This document shows positions 1-8,404 of a stretch of DNA of 64,000 bases, piece after piece (position 1 is the first letter of the stretch; every line of letters starts with the position of its first letter). The stretch is from assembly GCA_026004935.1 (NCBI GenBank), contig BPKC01000001.1, forward strand, positions 124,001-188,000, read 5' to 3'. The notes beneath the pieces were generated by a model. That model was given only the letters and a program-made list of their open reading frames with translations, searched no databases and had not been told where the DNA came from. The translations under genes and the position numbers were made by a program. Source of the stretch: Rhodothalassiaceae bacterium (GTDB taxonomy: Bacteria > Pseudomonadota > Alphaproteobacteria > Sphingomonadales > Rhodothalassiaceae).

Positions 1-1
1 G

Positions 2-490
2 CAGCTGCGCGGCATGCTCGGCATGCAGCTCGATCCGCACTCCTGCTGGATGGCGCTGCGCTCGCTCGAGACCTTGAAGATCCGCATGGAGCGGGCGACC
101 GAGAACGCCCGCGTCGTCGCGGAATTTCTGCGCGGGCACCCGAAGGTGGCCGAGGTCCACTATCTCGGCTTCCTGCCCGAGGGCAGCGAAGAGCGCGCCA
201 TCTACGAGCGCCAGTGCAAGGGGGCCGGGTCCACCTTCTCCTTTGCCATCAGGGGCGGCGAGGCGGAGGCCTTCCGCTTCCTCGACGCGCTCCAGGTGGC
301 CAAGCTCGCGGTCTCGCTCGGCGGCACCGAGACGCTGATCTCGCATCCGGCGAGCACGACGCATTCCGGCGTGCCGAAGGAGATCCGCGAGGCGGCCGGC
401 GTCACCGATTCGCTCATCCGCATCTCGGTCGGCATCGAGGCGGCCGAGGATCTGATCGCCGACCTCGCCCAGGCGCTGGAGCGGATCTGA
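2..490 (+). CDS. PLP trans-sulfuration enzyme, C-terminal part (partial)
   Basis: The 5' end lies outside the window; about 162 C-terminal residues remain. The sequence fits the C-terminal domain of the cystathionine gamma-synthase / methionine gamma-lyase family: a [18 protein letters not shown] block, which holds the conserved substrate-carboxylate-binding region, followed by [18 protein letters not shown]. The PLP lysine would be upstream and cannot be checked. Members cleave or exchange sulfur side chains of methionine, cystathionine or O-acyl-homoserine in the cytoplasm; which reaction applies here cannot be told from this fragment. It converges on hyuB with a 17-base gap, so membership in the neighbouring hydantoinase operon is not implied. 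Confidence 0.85.
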   Translation, partial: QLRGMLGMQLDPHSCWMALRSLETLKIRMERATENARVVAEFLRGHPKVAEVHYLGFLPEGSEERAIYERQCKGAGSTFSFAIRGGEAEAFRFLDALQVAKLAVSLGGTETLISHPASTTHSGVPKEIREAAGVTDSLIRISVGIEAAEDLIADLAQALERI

Positions 491-507
491 GCCGGGCGCG
501 CGGGCGC

Positions 508-2382
508 TCACGCGGCGGGCGTCAGATGGTTCCAGCGCGGCGGTCTGGGCGCCGGCAGACCGGTTTCCTCGAGGCAGCGGGCGCGCAGCGTCTCGATGTC
601 CGGACCGAAATTGAAGATCGGCAGCTCGTTGCGCCCGGCCCGCATCTCCGCGCGCAGCGCCTCGGTCGCGGCGCGGTCGACGCGGCTCTGCTCGTCCAGC
701 ACGACGCCGTAGCGCCGCGCGCCTTCGCGGGTGACGAGCCCGCGGCGCACCTCGAGCGCGACCAGCTCGGGATCGCGCTCCAGCGGATCGCCCCATCCGC
801 CGCCGCCCCAGGTGATGTAGTGCAGCTGGTCGCCCGCCTCGACGCGGACATTGTCCACCTTGTTGGGCAGCACCTCGCGGCTGCCGTCGGCGCGCTCCAG
901 GATCTTGCGCGCGCGCATGCCGGGCTCGCCGCCGTTCACGCCCCAGGGGTAGGTGAACCAGCGGTCGTCATGGATCGAGATCGTGCCCGGACGCAGGAAG
1001 CGGTAGGTCATGTGGATGCCGTTGCCGCCGCGATGCCGGCCCGCCCCGCCCGAGTCGGGGACCGTCTCGTAGCGCTCGATCCTGAGCGGAAAATACTTCT
1101 CCAGAAACTCGTTCGGCACGTTCGTGAAGCCCGGCCAGAGCGAATGCCCGTCCGGCCCGTCGCCGAAGGGCCGGCCCGGGATGCCGCCGAAGCCGATCTG
1201 GAAGAGCTGGAACCACTGGCCGTTCTCGTCATGGCCCGAATACATGAGATGCGGCGAGGAGGAGAAGCCGGCGGCATTGAGGAACTCCGGCTGGCGCTGG
1301 CCGAGCAGGCCTCCCAGCACGTCGAAGATCCGCCCCAGCGCATGGGTGCGGCATGAGAGCGCCGCCGGAAACCGCGGCTTCAAGAGGCTGCCCTCGGGGA
1401 TGCGGACCTCGACGAGATCGTAGAAGCCGTCGTTGAACAGGATCTGCGGGTCGAACACCATGATCATGTAGATGCCGAAGAACATCTTGAACATGTTCTC
1501 GTTGAGGTAGAAATTGATCGAGGAGATCGACTGCGGATCCGTGCCCGTGAAATCGAGGATCGCCCTGTCTCCCTCGCGCCACATGGTGCAGTGGATCTTG
1601 TACGGGCCATAGCCGCGCCCGTCGTCGCACACGTAGTCGGTGAAGCTGAGCTTCTCCTCGGCGATGGTGTTGCGGATCAGCTCGCGCATGGCGCGGCGGT
1701 TGCGGGCGAGCAGCTCCTCGGTCGCGGCCACATAGACGTCGTCGCCGAAGCGCTCGCACAGCTCGTGCACGCGCCGCGCCGCCACCCGGCAGGAGGCGAT
1801 GAGCGCATTCAGGTCCGCCCGGCACCACTGGGGCACGCGGACATTGTGCATGACGAGGGTGAGGATGTCCTCCTGCAGCTCGCCGCGCCGGTAGAGCTTG
1901 ACCGGCGGGATGCGGATGCCCTCCTGGAAGATGGAATCGGCATCGGTCGGCAGCGACCCGGGCACCTTGCCGCCCACATCCGTCTGGTGGCCGAACATCG
2001 CGGCCCAGCCGATGAGCCGGCCGTTGCGGAAGATCGGCACGAGCACAAGCCAGTCGTTGAGGTGGCTGATCGCGGCCTCGCAGGAATAGGGGTCGTTCAG
2101 CCAGATGACGTCGCCCTCCTCGATCGTTCCCTCGTAGGCCTTGAGAAAGCCGCCGATGAAGCTGCCGAACTGGCCGACGATCATGCGCCCTTCGCGGTCG
2201 GCGATCAGCGGGAAGGCGTCGCCCTGTTCGCGGATCCCCGGGCTCATGGCGGTGCGGAAGAGGGTCGCGTCCATCTCGGCGCGGGCGTTCTTCAGCGCGT
2301 TCTCGATGATGTCCAAGGTGACCGGATCGATGTCGACCTCGGCGAAGGGTTCGGGATTGGTCTCGATGATGCGGGCGGGCAT
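508..2382 (-). CDS. hyuB: Hydantoinase B / oxoprolinase-type subunit
   Basis: A 624-residue HyuB-family protein. Together with HyuA it would perform ATP-dependent hydrolysis of a cyclic amide or imide (5-oxoproline, N-methylhydantoin and caprolactam are known family substrates), or carboxylation as in acetone or acetophenone carboxylases. The N-terminal block starting VDIDPVTLDIIENALKNAR is typical, as is the length. The frame is open further upstream, but the start at 2382 is chosen because GGAGGAG precedes it by a few bases and the upstream codons overlap hyuA with low-complexity sequence. It follows hyuA by 28 bases in one operon with the lyase gene. The substrate is not identifiable from sequence. 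Confidence 0.92.
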   Translation of the reverse strand: MPARIIETNPEPFAEVDIDPVTLDIIENALKNARAEMDATLFRTAMSPGIREQGDAFPLIADREGRMIVGQFGSFIGGFLKAYEGTIEEGDVIWLNDPYSCEAAISHLNDWLVLVPIFRNGRLIGWAAMFGHQTDVGGKVPGSLPTDADSIFQEGIRIPPVKLYRRGELQEDILTLVMHNVRVPQWCRADLNALIASCRVAARRVHELCERFGDDVYVAATEELLARNRRAMRELIRNTIAEEKLSFTDYVCDDGRGYGPYKIHCTMWREGDRAILDFTGTDPQSISSINFYLNENMFKMFFGIYMIMVFDPQILFNDGFYDLVEVRIPEGSLLKPRFPAALSCRTHALGRIFDVLGGLLGQRQPEFLNAAGFSSSPHLMYSGHDENGQWFQLFQIGFGGIPGRPFGDGPDGHSLWPGFTNVPNEFLEKYFPLRIERYETVPDSGGAGRHRGGNGIHMTYRFLRPGTISIHDDRWFTYPWGVNGGEPGMRARKILERADGSREVLPNKVDNVRVEAGDQLHYITWGGGGWGDPLERDPELVALEVRRGLVTREGARRYGVVLDEQSRVDRAATEALRAEMRAGRNELPIFNFGPDIETLRARCLEETGLPAPRPPRWNHLTPAA

Positions 2383-2410
2383 CGCGCGCTCCTCCGGCTT
2401 CAGCTTCGTC

Positions 2411-4465
2411 CTATGCGGGGTTGATGAGGATGTTGCCGAACCGGTCCACGGCCGCGACATGGTCCGGCAGCACCAGCGTCGTCGAGTCCATCTCCACGAT
2501 GATGGCGGGGCCCGGGATGCGGTCGCCGGCGAGCAGCCGCGCCCGGTCATAGATGCGCGCGGGCCTGCGGCCGCCGGCGACCCAGATCTCGTGCTCGTCG
2601 ATGACGGCACGGCCCGCATCGCCGTCGGTTTCGGGAAGCTCGGCCAGCGCCGCGGCGGCCGGCCGGCCGAGGGCGGCGGCGCGCAGATTCACGATCTCGC
2701 GCGGGGAATCGAGGTTGAAGGTGAACAGCCGCTCATGCTCGGCATCGAAGCGGCGGGCGAGTTCGGAAAGCCCCGTGCCGGCCCGGAAGGCCGCGATGTC
2801 GAGACCGAGGGTCACCTCGAAGGCCTGGCCGGCATAGCGGACGTCCGCCTCGAAGACGAGGGTCTGCTCGGCGCGGGCGACCCCCTCGGCCTCGAGCTCG
2901 GCCGCGACCTGCTCCCCGATCTCGTCCAGCACCGCCAGCACGTCGGCATCCGTGACGTCCTGGCATTGGCGGTTGAAGCTGCGCTGCGTCTCGGCTCTCA
3001 GCCGCGTCGTCGCATCGCCATAGGCGCACAGCACGCCCGGGCTCGGCGGCACGATCACGGGCCAGCTGCCGAGCACGCGCGCAAGCGCATTCGCATGCAG
3101 CGGCCCCGCGCCGCCGAAGGCCATGAGCGCGAAGGCGCGCGGGTCGTAGCCCTGCTGGACGGAGACGAGACGCAGCGCACCCAGCATCGCCTCGTTCGCG
3201 ATGTCGACGATCCCGGCCGCCGCCTGCTCGATGCCGAGCCCGAGCGCCTTCGCCACCTTGCCCACCGCGCGTGCGGCCGCCTCGCGGTCGAGACGCATCT
3301 CGCCGCCGAGCAGCGATTCGGGCAGGTAGCCGAGAACGACATTGGCGTCGGTGACCGTCGGCTCCTCGCCGCCGCGCCCGTAGGCCGCGGGCCCGGGCAC
3401 GGCACCCGCCGACTGCGGGCCGACGCGCAGCGCCCGCGTCAGCTCCGGGACATGGGCGATCGAGCCGCCGCCGGCACCCACGGTGCGGACATCGAGGGCG
3501 GAGGCCCGCACGGTGAGATCCCCGACCGTCGTCTCGCGCCTGAGCCTCGGCGAGCCGTTCTCGATGAGGGCGACGTCCGTCGAGGTCCCGCCCATGTCGA
3601 GCGTCATGACGTTGGCGAATCCGGCGTGGCTCGCCACCCACAGCGCGCCCGCGACACCGCCGGCCGGCCCCGACATCAGCAGATTGACCGGGGCTTCCGT
3701 GGCCTTCTCCGCCGACATCAGCCCGCCGTCCGAGCGCAGCAGCCGCAGCCGGCCGCGCATGCCCCATTCGCCGAGCGACTCCTTCAGATGCCGGACGTAG
3801 CGGGCGACCACGGGGCGCACGGCGGAATTGGCGACCGTGGTCAGCGTGCGCTCGTATTCCTGCATCTCCGGCAGGATGTCGTGGGAGATCGTGATCGGCA
3901 GATCGGGGAAGACCTCGGCCGCGATCTCGGCGGCGCGGCGCTCGTGGACCGGGTTCACATAGGAATTGATGAGGCTGATCGTGATGGCCTCGACGGTTTC
4001 TTCCGCCTTCAGCCTCTCGAGCCTTCTGCGCAGCTCGTCCTCGTCCAGCGGGCGCACGATCGCGCCGTCGGCGCCGATGCGTTCGGGCACCTCGATGGTG
4101 CACTCGAGCGGGGCGAGCGGCTCGGGCTTCGGCCAGACGATCCAGGCTGCGAGCCCGCCCGGCACATAGGAGCGGGCGATCTGCAGCACCTGCCGGTAGC
4201 CCTCGGTGACAAGCAGGCCGACGCGGGCGATCTTGCCTTCGAGCACGGCATTGGTCGCGACCGTCGTGCCGTGCATGAAGACGGCGATCGCGGCCGGATC
4301 GACCCCGGCTTCCGCCGCGAGCCTCTTCGCCCCGGCGATGACCGCGCGCGAGGGGTCATCCGGCGTGGAGGGCACCTTGGCGCGCCAGGTGCGCCCCGTC
4401 TCCTCCTCGATCAGCAGCAGGTCGGTGAAGGTGCCGCCGACGTCGCATCCCAGTCTGAAGGCCAT
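2411..4465 (-). CDS. hyuA: Hydantoinase A / oxoprolinase-type ATP-binding subunit
   Basis: A 684-residue HyuA-family protein. The N-terminus has the actin-fold phosphate-binding motif DVGGTFTD (residues 8-15), and a second one, LDMGGTSTDVALI, lies mid-protein, as in N-methylhydantoinase A and caprolactamase alpha subunits. It should activate the cyclic amide with ATP and act as a heteromer with HyuB in the cytoplasm. Its ATG begins at the base directly next to the stop of the HMG-CoA-lyase-like gene (no gap), which suggests translational coupling. The operon is probably driven from the promoter near 5.45-5.5 kb, which carries a GntR-type palindrome. Hydantoin, lactam or imide substrates all remain possible. 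Confidence 0.92.
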   Translation of the reverse strand: MAFRLGCDVGGTFTDLLLIEEETGRTWRAKVPSTPDDPSRAVIAGAKRLAAEAGVDPAAIAVFMHGTTVATNAVLEGKIARVGLLVTEGYRQVLQIARSYVPGGLAAWIVWPKPEPLAPLECTIEVPERIGADGAIVRPLDEDELRRRLERLKAEETVEAITISLINSYVNPVHERRAAEIAAEVFPDLPITISHDILPEMQEYERTLTTVANSAVRPVVARYVRHLKESLGEWGMRGRLRLLRSDGGLMSAEKATEAPVNLLMSGPAGGVAGALWVASHAGFANVMTLDMGGTSTDVALIENGSPRLRRETTVGDLTVRASALDVRTVGAGGGSIAHVPELTRALRVGPQSAGAVPGPAAYGRGGEEPTVTDANVVLGYLPESLLGGEMRLDREAAARAVGKVAKALGLGIEQAAAGIVDIANEAMLGALRLVSVQQGYDPRAFALMAFGGAGPLHANALARVLGSWPVIVPPSPGVLCAYGDATTRLRAETQRSFNRQCQDVTDADVLAVLDEIGEQVAAELEAEGVARAEQTLVFEADVRYAGQAFEVTLGLDIAAFRAGTGLSELARRFDAEHERLFTFNLDSPREIVNLRAAALGRPAAAALAELPETDGDAGRAVIDEHEIWVAGGRRPARIYDRARLLAGDRIPGPAIIVEMDSTTLVLPDHVAAVDRFGNILINPA

Positions 4466-5425
4466 TCACGCCGCTCCCTGTCCGTCCTTCGCTGTCTCAG
4501 CCGGCCAGCCCGCCGGCAAGCCCGCGCGCGCAAGCGCCGCCGGCAGCGGCCGCCCGAGCTCGCCCTCGAGCCAGCGCGTCGTCTCGATGAGCGCGGAGAT
4601 GTCGAGGCCGGCCCTGAGCCCCGAGCGGGCCAGCAGATAGGCCACGTCTTCTGTCGCGACATTGCCGGTGGCCGCCGGGGCGAAAGGACAGCCGCCCAGC
4701 CCGCCGATGCTCGCGTCCACCCGCCGCACGCCCGCGCGGACCGCCGCCCAGACATTGGCTGTGCCGGTGTTGCGGGTGTCGTGGAAATGCGCCCGCCACG
4801 GGATCGCGGGCACCCGTTCCCGCGCCGCGGCGAAGAGCTCCTCGACCTCGGCCGGCACCGCGACCCCGATGGTGTCGGCGAGCGCCAGCTCGTCCGGGCC
4901 GGCCGCGGCGAGCTCCTCGGCCAGCGCCAGCACCCGCTGCGGCGGCACGCGGCCCTCGAAGGGGCAGCCGAAGGCCGCCGAGATCATCGCCGTGGTCTTG
5001 AGCCCCTCGGCGCGTGCGCGGGCGATGATGCGGCAGGCGGCCCTCACCGATTCGGCCATGCTCATGCCCTGATTGCGCCGGGAGAAGCTGTCGCTTGCGA
5101 CGATCACGAGCCCCGCCTCGTCGATCCCGCGCGCGCCGGCGCGGGTGGCCAGCGCCCGGTCGAGCCCGCGTTCGTTGAGGACCAGCCCGATCCAGGAGAC
5201 GTCCGGCCGGTCCGGCAGGCGCGCCACCAGCGCCTCGGCATCGGCCATCTGCGGCACCTTCTTGGGGTGGACGAAGCTGGTGACCTCGAAGCGCCGGACG
5301 CCCGCCGCGATCAGCCGGTCGATGAGCGCGAGCTTGGTCGCGGTCGGGACCGCCTCGGACGCGTTCTGGAGGCCGTCGCGCGGGCCCACCTCTGTCAGCA
5401 TGATCTCGCCGCCGCCGTCCTGCAT
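4466..5425 (-). CDS. Hydroxymethylglutaryl-CoA lyase family protein
   Basis: A 319-residue TIM-barrel lyase of the HMG-CoA lyase family, which cleaves 3-hydroxy-3-methylglutaryl-CoA or related tertiary 3-hydroxyacyl-CoAs to acetyl-CoA and a keto acid. By comparison with the human enzyme the active site is complete: GPRDGLQ (R16, D17), E47 in FEVTSFV, D184 in LADTIG, the metal pair H213 and H215 in HFHDT, the loop cysteine C246 in GLGGCPF, and N255. The start at 5425 is preceded by an AAGGCGGCAAGG stretch; the longer open frame upstream runs through the operator and is antisense to the CoA-transferase. First gene of the lyase-hyuA-hyuB operon. The true acyl-CoA may differ from HMG-CoA. Confidence 0.9.
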   Translation of the reverse strand: MQDGGGEIMLTEVGPRDGLQNASEAVPTATKLALIDRLIAAGVRRFEVTSFVHPKKVPQMADAEALVARLPDRPDVSWIGLVLNERGLDRALATRAGARGIDEAGLVIVASDSFSRRNQGMSMAESVRAACRIIARARAEGLKTTAMISAAFGCPFEGRVPPQRVLALAEELAAAGPDELALADTIGVAVPAEVEELFAAARERVPAIPWRAHFHDTRNTGTANVWAAVRAGVRRVDASIGGLGGCPFAPAATGNVATEDVAYLLARSGLRAGLDISALIETTRWLEGELGRPLPAALARAGLPAGWPAETAKDGQGAA

Positions 5426-5463
5426 CGCCGCCTTGCCGCCTTTGCCAGCTTCGGGCTTGACCA

Positions 5464-5475
5464 ATTGTATACAAT
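5464..5475. promoter_or_regulatory. Primary GntR/FCD operator, lyase-CoA-transferase divergent promoter
   Basis: Perfect 12-bp palindrome ATTGTATACAAT, 39 bases upstream of the lyase start and about 150 upstream of the CoA-transferase start. The same 12-mer occurs at 8321-8332 beside the GntR-family gene. FCD-type GntR regulators commonly bind TTGTATACAA-like sites, so control by the linked regulator is the simplest reading. Confidence 0.8.
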
Positions 5476-5486
5476 CGGCCAAAGCT

Positions 5487-5498
5487 TCTGTATACGAT
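5487..5498. promoter_or_regulatory. Secondary GntR/FCD operator-like site
   Basis: TCTGTATACGAT keeps the GTATAC core and matches the primary operator at 9 of 12 bases. Its centre is 23 bp from the centre of the 5464-5475 site. The second divergent promoter (8.29-8.33 kb) also has one perfect and one degenerate site, which favours a real paired arrangement. Confidence 0.55.
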
Positions 5499-5626
5499 AT
5501 CGCCGGCCGGTGGCAAGACGCGATCTCGGCCGCGGCCGGCGAGCGGGCGGGAGCGGCCCGGGGCGGTGGCATGCTGTGGCGGGGCGAATGCCGGCGCATG
5601 CGGATGCGGAGGGAAGAGCGGTGACG

Positions 5627-6814
5627 ATGAGCGGGATGGCGGGAGCACTGGAAGACATCCGGGTCGTGGAATGCGGGCAGCTGATCGCGGGGCCCTTCTG
5701 CGGTCAGCTGCTGGCGGACCACGGCGCCGAGGTGATCAAGGTGGAGCCGCCGGGCAAGGGTGATGCGATGCGCGAATGGGGCCGCAACAAGCCCGTCTGG
5801 TGGCCGGTGATCGCCCGCAACAAGAAGTCGGTGACCCTCGACCTGCGCCGGCCGGAGGGCCAGGAGCTGTTCAGGAAGCTCGTGGCGAAGGCCGACATCG
5901 TGATCGAGAACTTCCGCCCCGGCACGATGGAAAAATGGGGGCTGGGCTACGACGAGCTCTCCCGCATCAATCCGGGCCTCATCATGGTGCGGGTCTCCGG
6001 CTTCGGCCAGACGGGGCCGTATGCGCCGCGCGCCGGCTATGGCGCCATCGGCGAGGCGATGGGCGGCTTGCGCAATCTGTGCGGCGATCCCTCGACCCCG
6101 CCCTCGCGGGTCGGGATTTCGATCGGCGATTCGCTGGCGGCGACCTTCGCCTGTCTCGGCGCGCTGATGGCGCTGCACCACCGCCACCGCACCGGCCGCG
6201 GCCAGGTCGTCGATTCGGCGATCTATGAGGCGGTGCTGGCGATGATGGAATCCACCATTCCCGAATACACCGAGGCCGGCTTCATCCGCGAGCGCACCGG
6301 CTCGATCCTGCCCAAGGTGGCCCCCTCCAACGTCTATCCCTCGAAGGACGGGGATCTGCTCATCGCCGCCAATCAGGACACGGTGTTCCGGCGGCTGTGC
6401 GAGGCGATGGGCCGCCCGGAGCTCGCCGACGATCCGCGCTATGCCACCCACACCGCCCGCGGCGAGCACCAGGCGGAGCTGGATGAACTGATCGCGGCAT
6501 GGACGCGCGAGCACACGAGCGCGGAGCTGATGGACCTGCTCGTGCGCCACGGCGTGCCGGCGGGCAAGATCTACAAGGCGCCCGACATGCTCGCCGATCC
6601 GCACTTCAAGGCGCGCGAGGCGATCGTCAAGGTCGAGCATCCCGAGTTCCGGAATCTCTGGATGCAGAACGTCTTCCCGAAGCTGTCGGATACGCCCGGC
6701 CGCATCCGCTGGCCGGGCCCGCCCCTTGGCGCCCACAACGAGGAGGTCTATGGCGGGGTTCTGGGGCTCGATGACGAGGAGATCGCCCGGCTCAGGGCCG
6801 AAGGGATCATCTAG
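5627..6814 (+). CDS. Class III CoA-transferase (CaiB/BaiF/Frc family)
   Basis: A 395-residue family III CoA-transferase, which moves CoA between a carboxylic acid and an acyl-CoA donor. The N-terminus (RVVECGQLIAGPFCGQLLADHGAEVIKVE) and the catalytic aspartate in GISIGDS (D168, equivalent to Asp169 of formyl-CoA transferase) are intact. ATG 5627 is chosen; a GTG six bases upstream is an alternative, and GGAGGGAAGAG at about 5607-5617 serves either. It is transcribed away from the lyase operon from a shared, operator-bearing promoter, and the downstream amidase starts 40 bases later, so they probably form one transcript. It plausibly makes the CoA thioester that the lyase then cuts; that link is inference. 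Confidence 0.92.
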   Translation: MSGMAGALEDIRVVECGQLIAGPFCGQLLADHGAEVIKVEPPGKGDAMREWGRNKPVWWPVIARNKKSVTLDLRRPEGQELFRKLVAKADIVIENFRPGTMEKWGLGYDELSRINPGLIMVRVSGFGQTGPYAPRAGYGAIGEAMGGLRNLCGDPSTPPSRVGISIGDSLAATFACLGALMALHHRHRTGRGQVVDSAIYEAVLAMMESTIPEYTEAGFIRERTGSILPKVAPSNVYPSKDGDLLIAANQDTVFRRLCEAMGRPELADDPRYATHTARGEHQAELDELIAAWTREHTSAELMDLLVRHGVPAGKIYKAPDMLADPHFKAREAIVKVEHPEFRNLWMQNVFPKLSDTPGRIRWPGPPLGAHNEEVYGGVLGLDDEEIARLRAEGII

Positions 6815-6854
6815 GGCGGCGGGCGGCCCGGGGCGCCCCGGCGGGAGGCCGGAG

Positions 6855-7487
6855 ATGAAGGACCTCGAGCGGGACTACCGGCGCGCCGGATTCGGCAACC
6901 GGCTCGGCTTCGGAGAGCGCCCCGCGCTCGTCGTCGTCGACATGGTGATGGCCTATTTCGAGCCGTCCTCGCCGCTTTACGCGGGCGTCGAGGGGATCGT
7001 CGCGCCGGCGAAGGCGGTGCTTGAGGCCGCGCGGGCGGCCGGGGTGCCCGTGATCTACACGGTCGTGCGCTACCACCCGTCGGGCCGCGACGGCGGATGG
7101 TTCTTCCGCAAGGTCTCCGCGCTGAAGGTGTTCGCCGGCGACGGGCCGCTCGGCGCGATCCACCCCGAGCTCGCCCCGCGCGCCGACGAGCTCGTCGTGG
7201 TCAAGCAGTATGCGAGCGCCTTCTTCGGCACCTCGCTCGCCGCAACGCTCGCGGCCGCGGGTCGAGACAGCTGCGTGATCATGGGGCTGTCCACCTCGGG
7301 CTGCGTGCGGGCCAGCGCGCTGGATGCGCTGCAGCACGGCTTCATCCCCCTCGTCGTGGCGGATGCCTGCGGCGATCGCGACCGCAGGGTCCACGAGGCC
7401 AATCTCTTCGATCTCGCCGCCAAATACGCGGATGTCGTGGAAAGCGGCGAGGTCATCGCGGCCTTCGCGCGGCTGCGGGATCGCTAG
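6855..7487 (+). CDS. Isochorismatase-fold amidase (N-carbamoylsarcosine/maleamate amidohydrolase-like)
   Basis: A 210-residue cysteine hydrolase with the family triad: D29 in VVVDMV, K117 in VVVKQYASAFFGTSLA and C150 in STSGCVRASA. The FGNRLGFGERPALVVVD opening and the HEANLFDLAAKYADVV block resemble N-carbamoylsarcosine amidases and NicF-type maleamate amidohydrolases more than true isochorismatases. Beside HyuAB, a carbamoyl- or amide-releasing step (an N-carbamoyl amino acid, or a half-amide of a dicarboxylate) fits well. Start 6855 follows GGAGGCCGGAG; the longer frame overlaps the CoA-transferase and has no family sequence. Its TAG shares a CTAG tetramer (7484-7487) with the stop of the opposing GntR gene. 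Confidence 0.9.
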   Translation: MKDLERDYRRAGFGNRLGFGERPALVVVDMVMAYFEPSSPLYAGVEGIVAPAKAVLEAARAAGVPVIYTVVRYHPSGRDGGWFFRKVSALKVFAGDGPLGAIHPELAPRADELVVVKQYASAFFGTSLAATLAAAGRDSCVIMGLSTSGCVRASALDALQHGFIPLVVADACGDRDRRVHEANLFDLAAKYADVVESGEVIAAFARLRDR

Positions 7488-8197
7488 GCGGCGGACGGGT
7501 CCGCGCCATCGGGGGGCGCGGCCACCTCGGCCGGACGGCCCGCCCCCGCCTGCGCCGCCGCCCGGACCTCCTCGAAGACCGCCCGGCCCGCCCGGATGTG
7601 GGCGAGCATGAGTGCGGCGGCCCAGTCCGGATCGCGATGCCGGATCGCCTCGACCAGCTGGCGGTGCTGGGCGTTGGAACGGGCGATGTCCTCGCGCCGG
7701 TAGCGCATGGCGGTGCGCGAGAGGATCGGCGGCTGGATCAGCCGCGGCATCAGCAGCGCCAGCCGCTCGCTCCCGGCCGCCTCGATCACGAGATCGTGGA
7801 AGCGGCGATTGGCGGCGAGAAAGGCGTCGGGATCGGGGGACGGGCCGCCCGCGACCAGCGCATCGATGGCATCGACGGCACGCAGCATCGCCGCCATCTG
7901 CTCCTCACTTGCGCGCAGCGCCGCGCGCCGCGCGCCGTAGGACTCCAGAATCGCCCTCAGCTCGAAGATCTCGGCGATGTCCTCGTCGCGCCAGCTGGTC
8001 ACGAAGGTCCCATGCCCCTGCGCGACGGTGACGTAGAATTCCGCGGCCAGGCGCCGGATCGCCTCGCGCACGGGGGTGCGGCTGACCCCCGTGTCGGCCG
8101 CGAGCTGCTCCTCGGTCAGCCGCGCACCCGGCGGATAGACGCCGGAGAGGATCCGGCGCCGGATCTCCGTATACGCCCGCTCGGACGCCTTCGACAT
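7484..8197 (-). CDS. GntR-family transcriptional regulator with FCD domain
   Basis: A 237-residue regulator. The N-terminal winged HTH (about residues 6-70) includes RLTEEQLAADTGVSRTPVREAIRRL; the C-terminal helical FCD ligand domain (about 75-210) includes ELRAILESYGARRAA and FLAANRRFHDLVIEAAGS. Such proteins usually repress catabolic genes until a small organic acid binds. ATG 8197 is preferred to the GTG two codons earlier because GGGAG lies 8 bases before it. It diverges from the racemase operon across a 207-base region that carries a perfect ATTGTATACAAT, and the same palindrome occurs at the lyase/CoA-transferase promoter. It is therefore the likely controller of region 1 and of itself. 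Confidence 0.93.
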   Translation of the reverse strand: MSKASERAYTEIRRRILSGVYPPGARLTEEQLAADTGVSRTPVREAIRRLAAEFYVTVAQGHGTFVTSWRDEDIAEIFELRAILESYGARRAALRASEEQMAAMLRAVDAIDALVAGGPSPDPDAFLAANRRFHDLVIEAAGSERLALLMPRLIQPPILSRTAMRYRREDIARSNAQHRQLVEAIRHRDPDWAAALMLAHIRAGRAVFEEVRAAAQAGAGRPAEVAAPPDGADPSAA

Positions 8198-8287
8198 GTC
8201 CACGCTCCCGCAGCGCGGCCGCCCTGCTGCGCCGCCACCCGGCTTTCTAGCACCGCTGCACCCGTCTGCCCAGCCCCGCGGGCCGTA

Positions 8288-8299
8288 TCTGCATACAAT
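8288..8299. promoter_or_regulatory. Secondary GntR/FCD operator-like site
   Basis: TCTGCATACAAT matches the primary palindrome at 9 of 12 bases, with one half-site intact. Its centre is 33 bp upstream of the centre of the perfect site at 8321-8332. It lies between the gntR start and the racemase promoter and could take part in autoregulation or cooperative binding. Confidence 0.55.
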
Positions 8300-8320
8300 T
8301 CGCTATTGACCTTGGCTTTC

Positions 8321-8332
8321 ATTGTATACAAT
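8321..8332. promoter_or_regulatory. Primary GntR/FCD operator overlapping the racemase-operon promoter
   Basis: Perfect palindrome ATTGTATACAAT, identical to the one at 5464-5475. A -35-like TTGACC at 8306-8311 is followed by TACAAT (15-base spacer) or CAATAT (17-base spacer) inside or overlapping the palindrome. A bound regulator would therefore cover the -10 region of the operon starting at 8405, a repressor-like layout. Confidence 0.8.
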
Positions 8333-8404
8333 ATGATCGGGAATCGCCCGCCTTCCGGCCACGGATGAAGGGAGCGGGCGGCGGAGGAGAGGCAGGACCG
8401 CGGC

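Noticed and set aside
2141-6814. Very long open frame (over 1,500 codons) on the plus strand across hyuA, hyuB and the lyase gene
   Set aside because: It is antisense to well-conserved genes and has no family sequence until the CoA-transferase start at 5627. Such frames are expected in very GC-rich DNA.
8169-8174. GTATAC core inside the start of the gntR gene
   Set aside because: Flanks do not match the 12-bp operator; it encodes conserved residues of the HTH domain. An autoregulatory role cannot be excluded, but support is thin.
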